Assembly: GCA_010015675.1 (NCBI GenBank)
Contig: ML976999.1
Coordinates: forward strand, 599,048-663,047
DNA length: 64,000 bases
Source: Byssothecium circinans
Lineage: Eukaryota > Ascomycota > Dothideomycetes > Pleosporales > Massarinaceae
Direction of reading: 5' to 3'
Shown here: in pieces, positions 34,251-45,674 of the stretch
Layout of the letters: each line of letters starts with the position of its first letter
Numbering within the stretch: the stretch's first letter is position 1
Notes under the pieces: model-generated
Told to the model about the DNA's origin: nothing
Database searches by the model: none
Seen by the model: the letters and a program-made list of their open reading frames with translations, nothing else
Position numbers and translations under genes: made by a program

Positions 34251-35290
34251 CGGGAAGAGGGAGTGAAGAGGAAGTGAAGAGGAGAGGGCAGGAGGGCAAA
34301 CATTTTATCGTTCAATGGGCGTTTTAGTCGATATTTATCATGGTTCTTGTCGCTGGCGGCCGGATCCTCCGCATGAAGGCGTACCGCGGATTTTTATTTT
34401 TTTTTTCAATCTGGGGGAATTTGGTCCGGGAGGGGCTGCGGCATGCTAGTTGTTCATTCCATTTTGGAGGGAAGGATGGAGAGGAGGACATCAGTCGTGT
34501 ATGGTTTTGTTTTTGGGGACGGACAGACGGAATATCCTCGGTTTTTCTGGCGCGTTTTGGTGTTTTTGGTCCGTAGGTGAGGAGAGACGCACACATCCGC
34601 TCGATTGGGGGGGTCTGGGAACGGAACATGATACTGGATCTAAGCGGTTTTGGCGGATAGGCAAGGAAGTGAGGAGACTTTGGATGAGAAATATTGAAGA
34701 GACTGGCTCAAAGACTCGGAAACATCATATCCTGCGTAGACAGTTTTGGAAGGGGAGGAGACATCGCTCGCTCTTGAGGAAGATTTTAATCGATTTTTCG
34801 GATCGTACCTCATAGTTCTGGTATATTCGAGTTGAGGGAAGGAGAAGAAGACAGAGACATGCAGAGTCCTAACATCGCGTTTGAAGAGGAGATAAACATT
34901 TTTGTGGCTCTGTGGATACTTTCATTTTTGGGTGTTGAGGTTTGGGGGGAGAAGAACAGACATCGCAAGCCTGACACGCGGTTTTTCGACAGTGGTCGGT
35001 TGGATAATTGGATAGAAATATTGTATCATTTGTCTTCGGAATCTGGGTCGGAGCTAAGCGAAGGAGGGAAGAAGATAGGAACAGACATTACGCATGTCGC
35101 TTCATGTTTTAACACACTGGTTTTGCGGATGCTCAGAGAGAGATGTGGGATTAGTCGTCTTTTAAGTCTGGGCTTGAAGAGAAGGTATACATCGAACGTC
35201 TGCAGATATTGTCCGCGCACGACTTCCAACATATAAATCGGGTGGGCGTATTTTTTATTTTGTGAATTGGAAGGAGAAGGAACAATATTG
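34251..35290 (+). repeat. Recurrent purine-rich motif ending in ACAT(C)
   Basis: At least seven times a 20-35 nt GGRAGGRGARGA-type run ends in (G/C)ACATC or AACATT. The runs end near 34306, 34491, 34596, 34764, 34861, 34963 and 35088, with a weaker one at 35270-35290. Spacing is irregular, about 95-200 bp. Flanks often start with a TTTTGG or GTTTTT word. Units are too diverged to call a tandem array. Similar but weaker words occur at 42.5-43.05 kb. Confidence 0.4.
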
Positions 35291-36757
35291 GGGAATCATA
35301 GTCCAGGGATACCACATCGTAATCGCGGATGGCTACTTTTGAAGTATCGGAGAAAATCGTGCGTTGAGCGGAGTGATCTGGTGGTCGTAAGGGAAGAAGG
35401 CACATCATGTGTTTGAATGGCTATCCTTTGTAGGTCTTCCGAACAACAGGCAGAACAGATTTTAAGCTGCTGTGATTCCATTTTATGATGGCCTGCATGT
35501 TCTAATTCTGCGTGTGCAAGCGTGCAAGCCCAAGGCATACATCTCAGGCCATCTAACTTTAGCATATTCCAAGTCAGAGACAGATACAGAACCTCTATAT
35601 AGGCAGTATCTTCTAGGCTGCTCATTACGATGTCGTCCTCGAGAAGTGGGGTAACACACACGAACATAACAAACGCTCTCCCCCACCACTCTTTCTCCTG
35701 CCTACGCCCAAATGCAATATGCCACCCCAAATATTCCCCTCTCCCAATTCAACCTACTATATATATAAATTTGTTTCTACTATATTTAATTCAAAACAAG
35801 CCAAAGAGCGCTAGCACGGCCGACTGTGGAGAGGGCACCATAAATTCTCCCAGCCGGATATAGTAGCAAACTGTGTAGCGTTCGAGTCCCACTTCAACCT
35901 TATTTATTCCCACGATTCTTCGGATATGGAATATAATTAGTTGAATATAGTGGCGAGTTGAAAGTCCCCCGCTTCGTTGGGCAAAGTACAGAAACACGCT
36001 TATTCAGTTGAGAAACTGGGCGGGTTTCTGGTCGATGGTGCCCGTCGATTCTTTTTGCACTTTTCTTTTTGTTGTGAATCTGTTAGTGACCTAGTTTGGT
36101 CACGTGATTCTTTTATTTTGCAGGTGTGACGAGGCCTTGCGGTATTGATTTCGGCCGATCGAGTAAGTTTGTTTAAAAGATTGGCGACACCAGGACCTGA
36201 TTATTAGAGTGGCACAAACATTGCGAGTTATCCTCGTTACTTTTCGTGCTGTAAAGAGTCAGTTTCCCACAGAGACTATTTCTCCATGCTGTCAGCAGCT
36301 GTGGAAGGCTGAATCCGGCCGGAGAAGCACAGTGCGGCAGCGTATTATTTTGAAGAATGGAGAAGAGGCAGGCGCCATGCTCATCTAAATTTTCCTATCT
36401 TATACACCCTCACCTTACGGTAAGGATAGAGTAGACGTGTTTGGGGGCTCGAATAGTATATATGCTTCTCCATTTTAAAGGGGAGAGAAAGCGCGCATAT
36501 ACTGGAGTCATAACTTATTTTTAGTGAAGATGTCTGCCAGGATAGAAACATGTAGTGTATGTAGCGGTGTTTTTAATAGATAGTAGAGTAATAAAATCCA
36601 TCCTATGATTAGCGATTGAGCCTATTCTAGACGGCCGAAGACGTTCATAGGGGAGAAAATTTAACGCCAGGAAGGGATAAATGCGAGAGGTTTCCGTTCA
36701 TTTATAAATTCGCAACTTGGAGCTGCGAGGAATTGTTAGTGCGATAGAGCCGGTGTT

Positions 36758-36776
36758 TTAGGTTAGGGTTAGGTTA
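36758..36776. repeat. Short interstitial telomere-like tract
   Basis: TTAGGTTAGGGTTAGGTTA contains one perfect TTAGGG and two TTAGG units in register. Most Pezizomycotina telomeres are TTAGGG repeats. At 19 bp it could be chance or a trace of a repaired break. Confidence 0.5.
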
Positions 36777-36884
36777 ATGTCGTAAAATCTTGTTCCCTAA
36801 CAATAATGGGTTTTTTTTGTGGGTATTCTTACGACTGGAGAATATCATACTTATAGCGAACCATTTTGGTGCTCTGTCATAGGC

Positions 36885-37043
36885 TGTTGGTCAGCTGAGA
36901 CTTGAGAGCATGAGAGAAAAGGATGGACTGAGTCTCGAGAAAGGGGAGCTCAGGAGACGAGACTATATAGGCGAGCGTGACTCAGGCTAGACCAGATAGA
37001 GGCACAAAACTGAGAGGAACGGTTTAGTACTGTGGGTCCGGCA
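36885..37043. mobile_element. 159-bp LTR-like element with TAGGC target duplication
   Basis: Starts TGTTGGTC and ends GTCCGGCA (TG...CA ends). It is flanked by direct repeats TAGGC at 36880-36884 and 37044-37048. The interior matches the element at 58163-58319 at several blocks in the same order: GAGAC-TGAGAGCATG, GAGCTCAGGAGA, GACTATATAGGC and AGTACTGT. There is no internal coding region, so it is a solo LTR or a very short LTR-type element. The shared TATATAGGC could be the TATA box of the LTR promoter. Confidence 0.8.
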
Positions 37044-38916
37044 TAGGCCATTTCATGCGCGTATGTCGCTCGAGTGTTGACGGGAAACTGTGCGTGTCAA
37101 TGGATAAACTAGGGGACGGAATCTGGAAGCCATAAAGCGGTGCAACATCTGTTTTGATGGCAATCTGGAGCTGATATGGAACGCCCACATGCCGTCCAGC
37201 CAGGGTTCCTCTCATCAGGAGGCTCCCATTTTGCATGCTATCAATTCGAAAATGATGCGTTTTTGAGATTTGGAAGAGCTGGAAAGCGAACGAGAAAGGG
37301 AAGGGTGAGTCAATTATTATGCACGGAGACCGGTCCATAGCACGGACATTTGTGTAATTTGAACCCTTCAAGCTCCAGCCATATGATTGTGCTTGGTGCT
37401 TCTTCGACTCATGCTCTCGGATGGGTTTGTGGGGTGCCTATTAATGCTCTCTCCGGAGGGTGAAATTGATTTTTATAGAGCTTTCGAACGATAAAAAGCC
37501 CGCAGGGGAAGGCAGGAGTCATATGCTCGCACCTCCACCACATTTCGGTCTCTAGTTTCAGTGGAGCTGATCATTCGAGGAATTTGGCAGGTGTAACTTC
37601 GCGACAGCGCAAGATGAGTATCATAAAGCTAAGGAGCCATTCGAGAGGCACGTTTTGAATGAGCCCAGTGGCGTTGGTGCATTTAAGCCCCACCTATTGG
37701 ACCCATCAGATGACCGGCCAATGGAGGAGCTGCTGTGCGAGCTGCGCGCCGCGCAGACCATCAATGTGCTGTCGCATCGCTGTGCGGAGAATCGGCACCA
37801 CTAGAGCGAGTGGAACAATCGCGTGCACACCAAGGTCTTTGGAGCTGGCGCTGGGGAATGATGAGGCCAGCGTTGGATTTCGGAGTGTGTGAGTTATAAT
37901 CAGCAGTCGTTCAGCAGTCACACGGTGGTAACCGTGATGATGATGGTAACACATTACTGGCTAATTTGATGGTCGGGGCGGATAACACGAAGATGCACGT
38001 GGCAGAATGAGTCGAACTCTTGGTATGTACTTGGGTAGTCTGAAACATCAGAGTATGAGCAAATATTGTTGTCCCTCGTCAAGAGCTGAACTACCGCCTC
38101 CCCTGCCAAAGTTCTATTACCCTTCCCATAAGTATGTACGTCCATACAGAATATTGCACTATCGCATTTTACCGCAGCAATAGAGTGAATAGAGCGGTTT
38201 CAAACTTTTCTCCTCGATCATATAAGCATTGAAACCAATTTTGATCGCCATCTGGGAATAAGCCCTGAAGATTGATCCGGTCCGTGCGGTGGTACAGATG
38301 TTGGAGTCACAACGGGCCATCGGTGCCCAACTTACCGCGCCTTACCAGTGCCAACAGGACATCCTAGGATTGCAAATCGTATTGATATTGTTTTCTGATT
38401 GGATTAGAACTGTCGATGTTAATCAACCCAGGTATACACTCGGTATTATTGTACGACTAAGTACCCTAGCATACCCTATGTTTCGGACAAGAGTAGAAGT
38501 CGGTGCGCATAACCAGTCACCTGGGACCTTGATTTTCGGAAGTTTGCCGGTCGATCAAAAAAGAAAGTAGGCGTTGTAAATAGTGCACGCTTGTCGTTAG
38601 AAAGCTGAGTGTCTAATCGTTATTTCCGATACGCGGGAAGACATGATTGTTCAGCCCCACCATCTATGAGTGCGTGTTTGACCGCTCTCATTGACTGTAT
38701 CAGTGACTCTTCCGGTCCTTGAGGACTCATATCCTGTATCTGACTCAACAATTACTTGGCAAGTAGTATAAAGCTTCGCTTTCTGAACACCTGGCACAGC
38801 ACACTCTTGTTCATACTCTTTGATTGATATCGACATACCCTGAGTTTTATATATCTTTGAACCGAATTTGCAGAACAAAAACCAGCGTTTCTACCAGAGT
38901 ACGGTAGCTCGGAAAG
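37044..38916. other. Gene-poor region
   Basis: No supported gene in about 1.9 kb. Minus-strand frames at 37024-37371 and 38651-38878 and a plus frame at 38289-38570 have ordinary composition but no motif, conserved block or splice pattern that I can recognise. Confidence 0.45.
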
Positions 38917-40043
38917 ATGTCCTCTAGTCAAGGCGCTGTCCTTCGCGGCTTAGGCGGCGAGATATACTCTCAAAAAAATGGTGGCCTATATGATGATTCT
39001 GAGATACGCAGATATGTAGAGGCTTACGCGCATCTAAGCTACAATACTTATGCAAGCTATAAAGCGAGCGGAGGGACCGAAGGAGCTATCTATACATTGG
39101 GCAAAATCCTCCCAGCCGGTTAGGAAAACTCTACAGGATTATTTCTCGGGAAATCTTGCTCCCGAATTGAACACCGCAGCCAAAATGGAAGCGAGATGGG
39201 AAAGCGCACTGGATGTTTGGTACCTGAGCAGCGAGAAGACGATTTTAGAGCAATGGAACGGCGTACTCGAAGAAACAATCGGCTGGACATACCCCCCTAC
39301 CAGGTTCCTCCTAGTTGGGTTACCTTCTATGGAGGTGCGGAGGTTCCACAGTTTTGCGTATCTGCATCATGTATTCGTTTACCATCTCTGCCAAGACATG
39401 ATTGATCGAAACCTTACCCACAAACCCGACGTCGTAACCGAAATTATCATATGTCTCGCATCTGACGACAAAAGACCGGATAGTCCTCAAAAAACAATGC
39501 GACAGGCCTGATTGCTCCTGCAAGGTCACATTCACTACACTAGGCCAGATATACGAGATCCAGGATATGAAAGGCTGTTTCTTAATTATTTTGCGGCCAT
39601 ACAATCCAGTTCGATAAATGTTCGCCGAACGAGCGCTTCTCCGTAATGTTCAACCCCCAATTGACATCTGTCTGCCAGCCGATATTAGTGCTACGCCCGA
39701 TTCTGACAGCCAACCATTCTTTTTTGGAGACCCGACTTCGGAGACCGTTGAAGATTGGCTGGAACGCTATTCGGTCTTTGCAGCTAGCAATAAACCCAAG
39801 CCAAGCACCGACGAAATCGTTGAAAAAGATGCAGTTCTTTGGGCTGTTAAGCTATTCGTTAGTAAAGCGATGTTAAGGAACGCTCCAACGGGGTTTCAAG
39901 CTAGCGCAACTGCGCAAGGAGTTGGTATTTTGACCGGAACGCATCTTGGGGTGGCAGGCCAAGGTGGTAGCACCAGTGGGGGAAATGTACCGCCAGTTCT
40001 TCCGCCTCTAGATCTGAAGGAAGCCCCGGAATCTTTATGTTAG
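38917..40043 (+). pseudogene. Broken hypothetical gene (frameshifts and a stop)
   Basis: Coding-like sequence runs through three frames in succession. An ATG at 38917 (MSSSQGAVLRGLGGEIY) leads to a stop at 39121. The next frame is coherent from about 39115 to 39511, with the DVWYLSSEKTILEQWNG and RRFHSFAYLHHVFVYHLCQDM blocks. The third frame is coherent from about 39471 (CDRPDCSCKVTF), crosses a TAA at about 39615 and continues to 40043. Each switch is the same +1 step, as one-base insertions would give; I found no plausible GT...AG intron to explain them. I recognise no family. The alternatives are sequencing errors or a multi-exon gene with unusual introns. Confidence 0.4.
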
Positions 40044-40126
40044 TTGAATCGTTGGGAAGGGGTATCTGGAAGTATGTGTTTTCCTGGGTTTCCAATTATT
40101 TGATTGGTGCGATAATTGGCCTACGC

Positions 40127-40254
40127 TTCTCTTTACGGAAGTAAAGGCGATGCACTCATTTCTAGGTAGTTTGGATTTTGGCGCGTGCGATGTTTGTCCA
40201 ATATTCCTTTTACTGAGGTAATGGAAATGTACTTATTTGTAGGTAGTTTAGATT
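40127..40254 (+). repeat. Diverged direct repeat, two 51-bp units
   Basis: Units 40127-40177 and 40204-40254 align without gaps and share most positions, including TTAC-GA-GTAA and TAGGTAGTTT-GATT. Several differences are C/T or G/A changes. No gene overlaps. Confidence 0.65.
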
Positions 40255-43200
40255 ACAGAATATATAAATCTTTTGTGAACTGCTACTCCTTGCATGTGGG
40301 ACTACGGGTTGCGAATAAGGCAAAAAACTGCACCCTCTCTTAGATCGTCGGTCCTTGAGACGCTAAATTGGAGTAAGAAAAATATATATAGCTTTCATAT
40401 TAGCACAGCTGAAACAACAACGCTAGAGCGCTTTCTGACCTTCAGTGGTGAAAGAAGTAGTCACGTGACTTTACATGACCATCCCACAGCCGGTGGGGGA
40501 ATGCGACTTGCGCAAAATCATCCCGTTACCTTGATAATAAGCCTATGTTTATTTCAAATTAAGGCTGGTATATCTCCTATGACACAGAAGGGTCACATAT
40601 GTAGAAGCTTTTCCCCATCATGTGGAATCAATTTTTATCTCACCCTTCCATAGTTAGCGCAATAATTAAGGTAAGTAATGGGAGCTCTTATGACCGATAA
40701 TTCCTCGGCTTAAGAGCCAAAGAACGGCCTATACCTCTGTTAGCATTGCTTTTTAGTGAGGTCGCGAAGCCCAAGCGGATGCATAACATGAGAGTTCCAT
40801 TTAGTTTTGGTTTCCAGGGCTTCGCATATTCTTCACCGTTGATATCTTAACAAGGCCTCTATCTAACCAGGAGGTGGAGATATGACGCGGCATGCCCTCA
40901 ATCTTTGGTATTAAGTAGCCCTGTACGCTCAACATGGCCGGAATTGGTTGTATATTACAGTCTGAAAACAGCCGACGCAATCACATCAAAGTTTTTGGAG
41001 AGTATTCCACTAGAGCCACCGCTCGAGTGGTTCATTCATAACAGAAACTCTTAGTTTTAAAGCGGCGATAGATTTAAGAAGCATAAAAATATTCGGCGGA
41101 GTGGTGACTGTCTTTGGAGGACCGGAAGAGGTCAGAATCCATATAACCCATGGCTATCCACTTGGTCATTTTCAAGAAGTGCCATTATCGCTCGTAGAAA
41201 CTCCTCTTGAAGATTTTTTCTGTTTAAGAGATCTCAGAGACGCCACACATACGTAATTCCATGTAAACGTTTCGGTACAAGGCTTTATAATGAATTAGAA
41301 TATGATCTCACGTTCGCATGATTGTTGTGCCAGAGTGAATTGTGCTTGTAATTAAATTGATGTTCTGTGGTGGGATGCGGAACAGACATCACCCTTACGG
41401 CAACTCATTTTTTAAACCTTAGGATTTTGTTGCCGTAAAGCTTAAAGAAAAATCCGATTCCATAGAGAGAACCGTTCGCAATGTTTGATGATTCCAACAT
41501 TTAGCTCAAAGACTCTCATTTGCGATATTGGTTCCGCGTTTTAGACTCAGAGGCGAATTCCGGCTAGACATTGCTGGATCCTCGTTGAGTTTTACACACT
41601 CAAGTAGCGAAAACCTTCCACATGTGCACACATAGCGCGCATGAAGATCTCTATTGGTGGAAGGGGTGCTCACGTAGCCTTCCATTGCCTGTGTGTCTCC
41701 TCGTTCTAATCTTGATCCCCAGAAGCTTTTGTAAATGGAAAAAGCCTACAGCGCAGAACACATGACGGTGATGTTTGCTGGCCTTTTCTCTGTTCCGACA
41801 ACCCGGCAATCTAAGCATGAACAGTTGAACGGGGCACTTTCGACACTGGATATCCAAGCGCAGATCTCCTTATCCGGTTCTCGAAATATTCTTGTTAAAG
41901 ACATGATAACCATACCATTCAATCGATAGCCATTGGAGGTTTCCACATACTTTTGGGGGAAAGAGTGCGAAAACCACATGAGCTCCTCGATCGACCAATT
42001 GAGAAAATGTGAAAAGCGCAAAGGTAAACATGGAATTCGGTAGTTGAGATCTTTCGCACAAGACGGGGCGAGCCAACAACATTCAGACGATGTGTTCCCA
42101 ATTTGATACAAACAGGCAAAGTCCCGGATATGCCACTGTAAACATCCATCTTTTAAGTGCTATTATAAGCGTTGGACGTAGGCTGTGTGCGCAGCTCCAT
42201 GGTTGGCGATGACTTTCCTTTTCGTTCAATCCCTCTATCTTGCGCCGTCGAAGCGAAGAACTCGAGCCAACAAAGTCTGCCATTCCATCTCATCACTTTT
42301 CTTTATCGTTCATAGAAGAGGACGAACCGTCCCCTACGTACTTGAGCGGTATCACAAACTTTTATTTCTCTCCCCGAAGCCATTTTGGGTTGTGAAAGCG
42401 ACAATCCCCCTTCAGAGAATAAAACCTGCGGATATTTTTCCGCAACAACATCGTGAGGTACAATCTTCAATAACATTCAAATTGGAGTATTGTCTTCTCT
42501 TAGACATAAGACACTCCCATGGATCTGTGCAGATCGGACTTGTATTCGGGAAGAAAGACGATGAAGGTCCACACATCAATAGTAGCAATCCACGTTTCTA
42601 GATGGGGGCGAGAGAAGGTGCCGCATAAGAATATTCCATATCGTCTTCAAATCCAAAGGAGCGGAGGCCACACATTCACAGGGCCTTCGCCTGTTTTTCA
42701 TTAAGAAAAAGCAAAGGGAGATCCGACTTCCACACATCAACCCTCCCACGGAGTATTTTAATGTTACAAGGGAGGAGAGACGAGCTCGCACACATGCGTT
42801 GCGAAGTGACGAACTTGTGGTTCGACAAGATGACGCGCCGAAGGCTGGCCATCACAAGGCCCTCGGCAATTTTTGGACTAAGATAGGGGATCGAATTCAG
42901 TTCGGTAATTCCAAGGTCATGGGCTGAATCCTTGTGAGAAGGGGAGGCAGCCGGGTCTCCAAACATACATATTGCACCCTGGAATTTCAACATTTCGCGG
43001 GAAGGAGAGTGTGCGAGGGAAGAGTGCCTGCATGCAGACATAATTGACTCGGTCAGCGATTTTGGACTTTGAAGCCGGTTGGCTAGAAGCCCAGAGCTCT
43101 AAAACATGAGCATTTCATCCGTGCCATCTTTATCAATCACCGTCACGGAAAATGCCTCAAGCGCCGAACATAATCCGGAAAGGCTGATATTTGAAGACAT

Positions 43201-43848
43201 TTTCCCGGAAAAGCAGGCCTCCATCGACAATATCGAGTTTGGTTGGAGAAATACACGTATGGAGAAGCGCCATGATTTTTGATTGCAGGCGGTCCACGGC
43301 ACGCAGACATAGGAAGCTCCCACTTTAGTTTTAGTGGTAAGTCCAGCGGCGAGGTGTGTGGGAAGAAGAGGGGGAAGTCAGGTAAGGGATGCTTTATATA
43401 GCCGTGCCAAGGCGACTTTCCAACTTAAGTTTAGGGACCCAATCGCACGGTCCCGCAGCAAGCGGGACGTCTTTTTGATGACGATGATGAACTCCGGTGT
43501 GAGAAAGATTGAAGTCGAATAGAGAATTAGTCGTAGTTCGATTCTTGGTGCAGCACTATAGGCTGATAAAATGAAGCACGGCCGAGATGCAAAGTGGTTC
43601 TGGAGAGAAATATGTGTTTACACCGTATGCATGCTTCGCATGTACAGTACCTATTCGTCCAACCCATCATCATCGTCATCCTGTGCGCCTGTGCGCCAAT
43701 ATCGCGATACACGGAAATGATTTTTACCAAATGAACGGCCAAGAGGATCATCAACATAAGGAAGAAAGGCGGCGCGATGAAATATTATATACTAAACAAA
43801 TGGAATATCCAATGATGCACAATAAGAAAAGCAAAAGTATGGGTATTA
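40255..43848. other. Gene-poor region
   Basis: About 3.6 kb without a supported gene. Many short frames on both strands lack domains. The 42.5-43.05 kb stretch carries purine runs followed by CACACAT or AGACAT words resembling those at 34-35 kb. A perfect hairpin (GTCCCGC, loop AGCAA, GCGGGAC) lies at about 43453-43471. Confidence 0.45.
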
Positions 43849-45674
43849 TCACGTGGCGGCGGTCCTCGAGGGTGAAAGAATGTTAGCAGTAAGCGCAATC
43901 TTGTATTTTGGAATCCGATGTGGACTTGGTGTATCTTTTGCGCCGTCCGTCGGAGGTTGCTTCTTCTTTCGTTGCGGCGTAGGAGATGTTGGAGGACTGC
44001 CGTTGCTCGATGGAAGGCTGACGTTGGGAACGGGGTCGTCTCCATTGGTCCATTGCTCGCGCAGTGCTTCCGGCGACGGGGTGCCGTTGATAGACGAGAC
44101 CAGGTCGTCAGATGACCGTTTTGTCTGCGAAAAAGATGGATCCACGAGAACACTTGATATTCCCAAACCTTCAATCTTCGCCCTTTCCACTTCTGCTTGC
44201 CGTTCCTCGTTATCAGGCTCCGTTATGATGGATGATGGGATGCTGAAGTCATCCAACGAGTCACCCATCCTGTCTCCTTCTAGTGCTCCATTGACCGCTG
44301 ACGTCGCGGCTTTTGACGTGATTAATGGCCCCTTCCATTCTGGGTGTGGTATTCGTCCAATAATCCCCAATCTTCCAGTCCCTGACTTCGCCCACTGCCA
44401 GATGCCACGCGGAGGCGACGTCTGCTCTTCCGCTTTGTGAGAAGGTTCAGATGGGGCGCTCTTGTCGCTGCTCCAGCTATCCTGGAGTTGGCGAGACGTG
44501 CCGTCTGAGCTTCGGCGGCGGACGTCTGGGGCTGGGTGAGACGCCGTCTCCTCGACCAAGGGCGGATCTCGAAGGCGTTGCTCCGGCGGTGTCACCCGGC
44601 GAAACTTGTCGCGCTGCTCCTTCGGGCTTGGAGGACTCGCCGTCACGTTCTCCGTTGACGTCTCGACTGTTGAAGAAGCCGGACTGGTTAGGCGACGGCG
44701 GAGAGGTCCGACGCTTGTGCCGTTCTGTTGGTGAGCCTGCCGGGGAGGCGGTGGGGGATTCTGCAGGAGAGGAATCGGGCGGTGAGGGCGGAGGGGAAGG
44801 ACGGAGTTTGTGGATACTTCCGATCTGGCGTATTTGGGGTCGCGCGGGCGGGCTGGGGCCTTCAACGCTAGAGTCAATGAGTGTTACCATACATCTTCGC
44901 AGGACGAACCGGTAATAAGAGAGTGCTCTTCTTCGCCGCAGCTGGGACGACTTGAGCACGAGACGAACAGGCGCTATGTGAGATCTATTTACCTTGCTTC
45001 TGTCTGCCTTTGCCTTTAATATGGCAGTTTGGGCCGGCTTCGTGATCGTGATACTCGCAGCCATCGCCCTGCTCGGTCGGGTCAGCGAACAGGATGCCCC
45101 CAGTGCCGTGCTTGATCGCTTTCACGAGATCGACAGCGAAGTCGGGATTGTTCTCGAAGCATTGTCGATAGGTTTCCACATCGCGGTCGTTGTCAGGGTC
45201 CATGATTTGCCGCGCCGCTATCCGCGCCATCAAGCGCCTGAAGGGCGACCCGTCTGGACTCTGGCGGTAGATCTCATCAATCTCCTCTGCGTCCGGTACG
45301 AGCTCGGCCTCGTTGAGGCCTTTTCGATACTGATCCATTGCGACATTCTTTAGCTGCGGCATGTCGAAGCGGTCGCAAAGGAGATAGAGCTTGTGGCAGC
45401 TGACTGCGTAGTCGTACTTCTGGTTCGCATCCGGCATGTTGGAGACATCGTCGAGCCTGCCTTGATAGAGCCATTTGACCAGCAGTTCGAACCCGGCCGG
45501 GTCATATTCATGCAGCTCGAGCTTGTTCAACTTCTTGCCGCCATTGTCATGGAGCTCGTTCTCGAGCCGCTCCGAGTGGTGGAGAAGCAGGTTACGATGC
45601 AGGGACCAATGCCGCTTGGTCTCCCCGACGTAGACGTCTAACATGGGCCCGGAGAGAAGTCTATCGGACTGCAT
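43849..45674 (-). CDS. Fungal BTB/POZ domain protein with disordered tail
   Basis: Two exons (44993-45674 and 43849-44867) joined across a 125-nt intron give 566 residues. The start chosen is MQSDRLLSGPMLDVYVG, a typical beginning for this fungal group. The frame stays open upstream to 46001, so a longer N-terminus is possible. The BTB fold spans about 6-85 (VYVGETKRHWSLHRNLL, ELHEYDPAGFELLVKWLYQGRL). A helical region follows with KLYLLCDRF, PQLKNVAMDQ, ARQIMDPD and TYRQCFENNPDFAVDL. A short cysteine/histidine motif (GDGCEYHDHEAGPNCH) ends this part. The second exon is proline/serine-rich and disordered (PSPPPPRQ, TSPTPQRKKKQ). BTB domains mediate protein pairing, often for cullin-3 ligases; the partner here is unknown. 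Confidence 0.82.

Larger units (their letters stand above)
33611..36884. other. Gene-poor region
   Basis: About 3.3 kb with no supported gene. The 34.2-35.3 kb part is rich in G/A and carries a recurrent purine motif (separate entry). From 35.7 kb the DNA becomes more AT-rich. A telomere-like tract lies at 36758-36776. Reading frames such as 34450-34815 and 34832-35236 are by-products of the purine-rich bias and show no domain. Confidence 0.5.

Noticed and set aside
34450..35236. Two plus-strand frames of more than 120 codons in the purine-rich region
   Set aside because: Arginine/glutamate/glycine-heavy peptides follow directly from the G/A bias, and the frames have no domain.
35520..35660. 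Third copy of the 158-bp LTR-like element, suggested by TATATAGGC at 35598
   Set aside because: The TGTTGG start, terminal CA, other shared blocks and target duplication are all missing.
35865..35920. tRNA-like GTTCGAGTCCC box
   Set aside because: The flanks do not pair as a T arm and no acceptor stem or upstream A box matches at the right distance.
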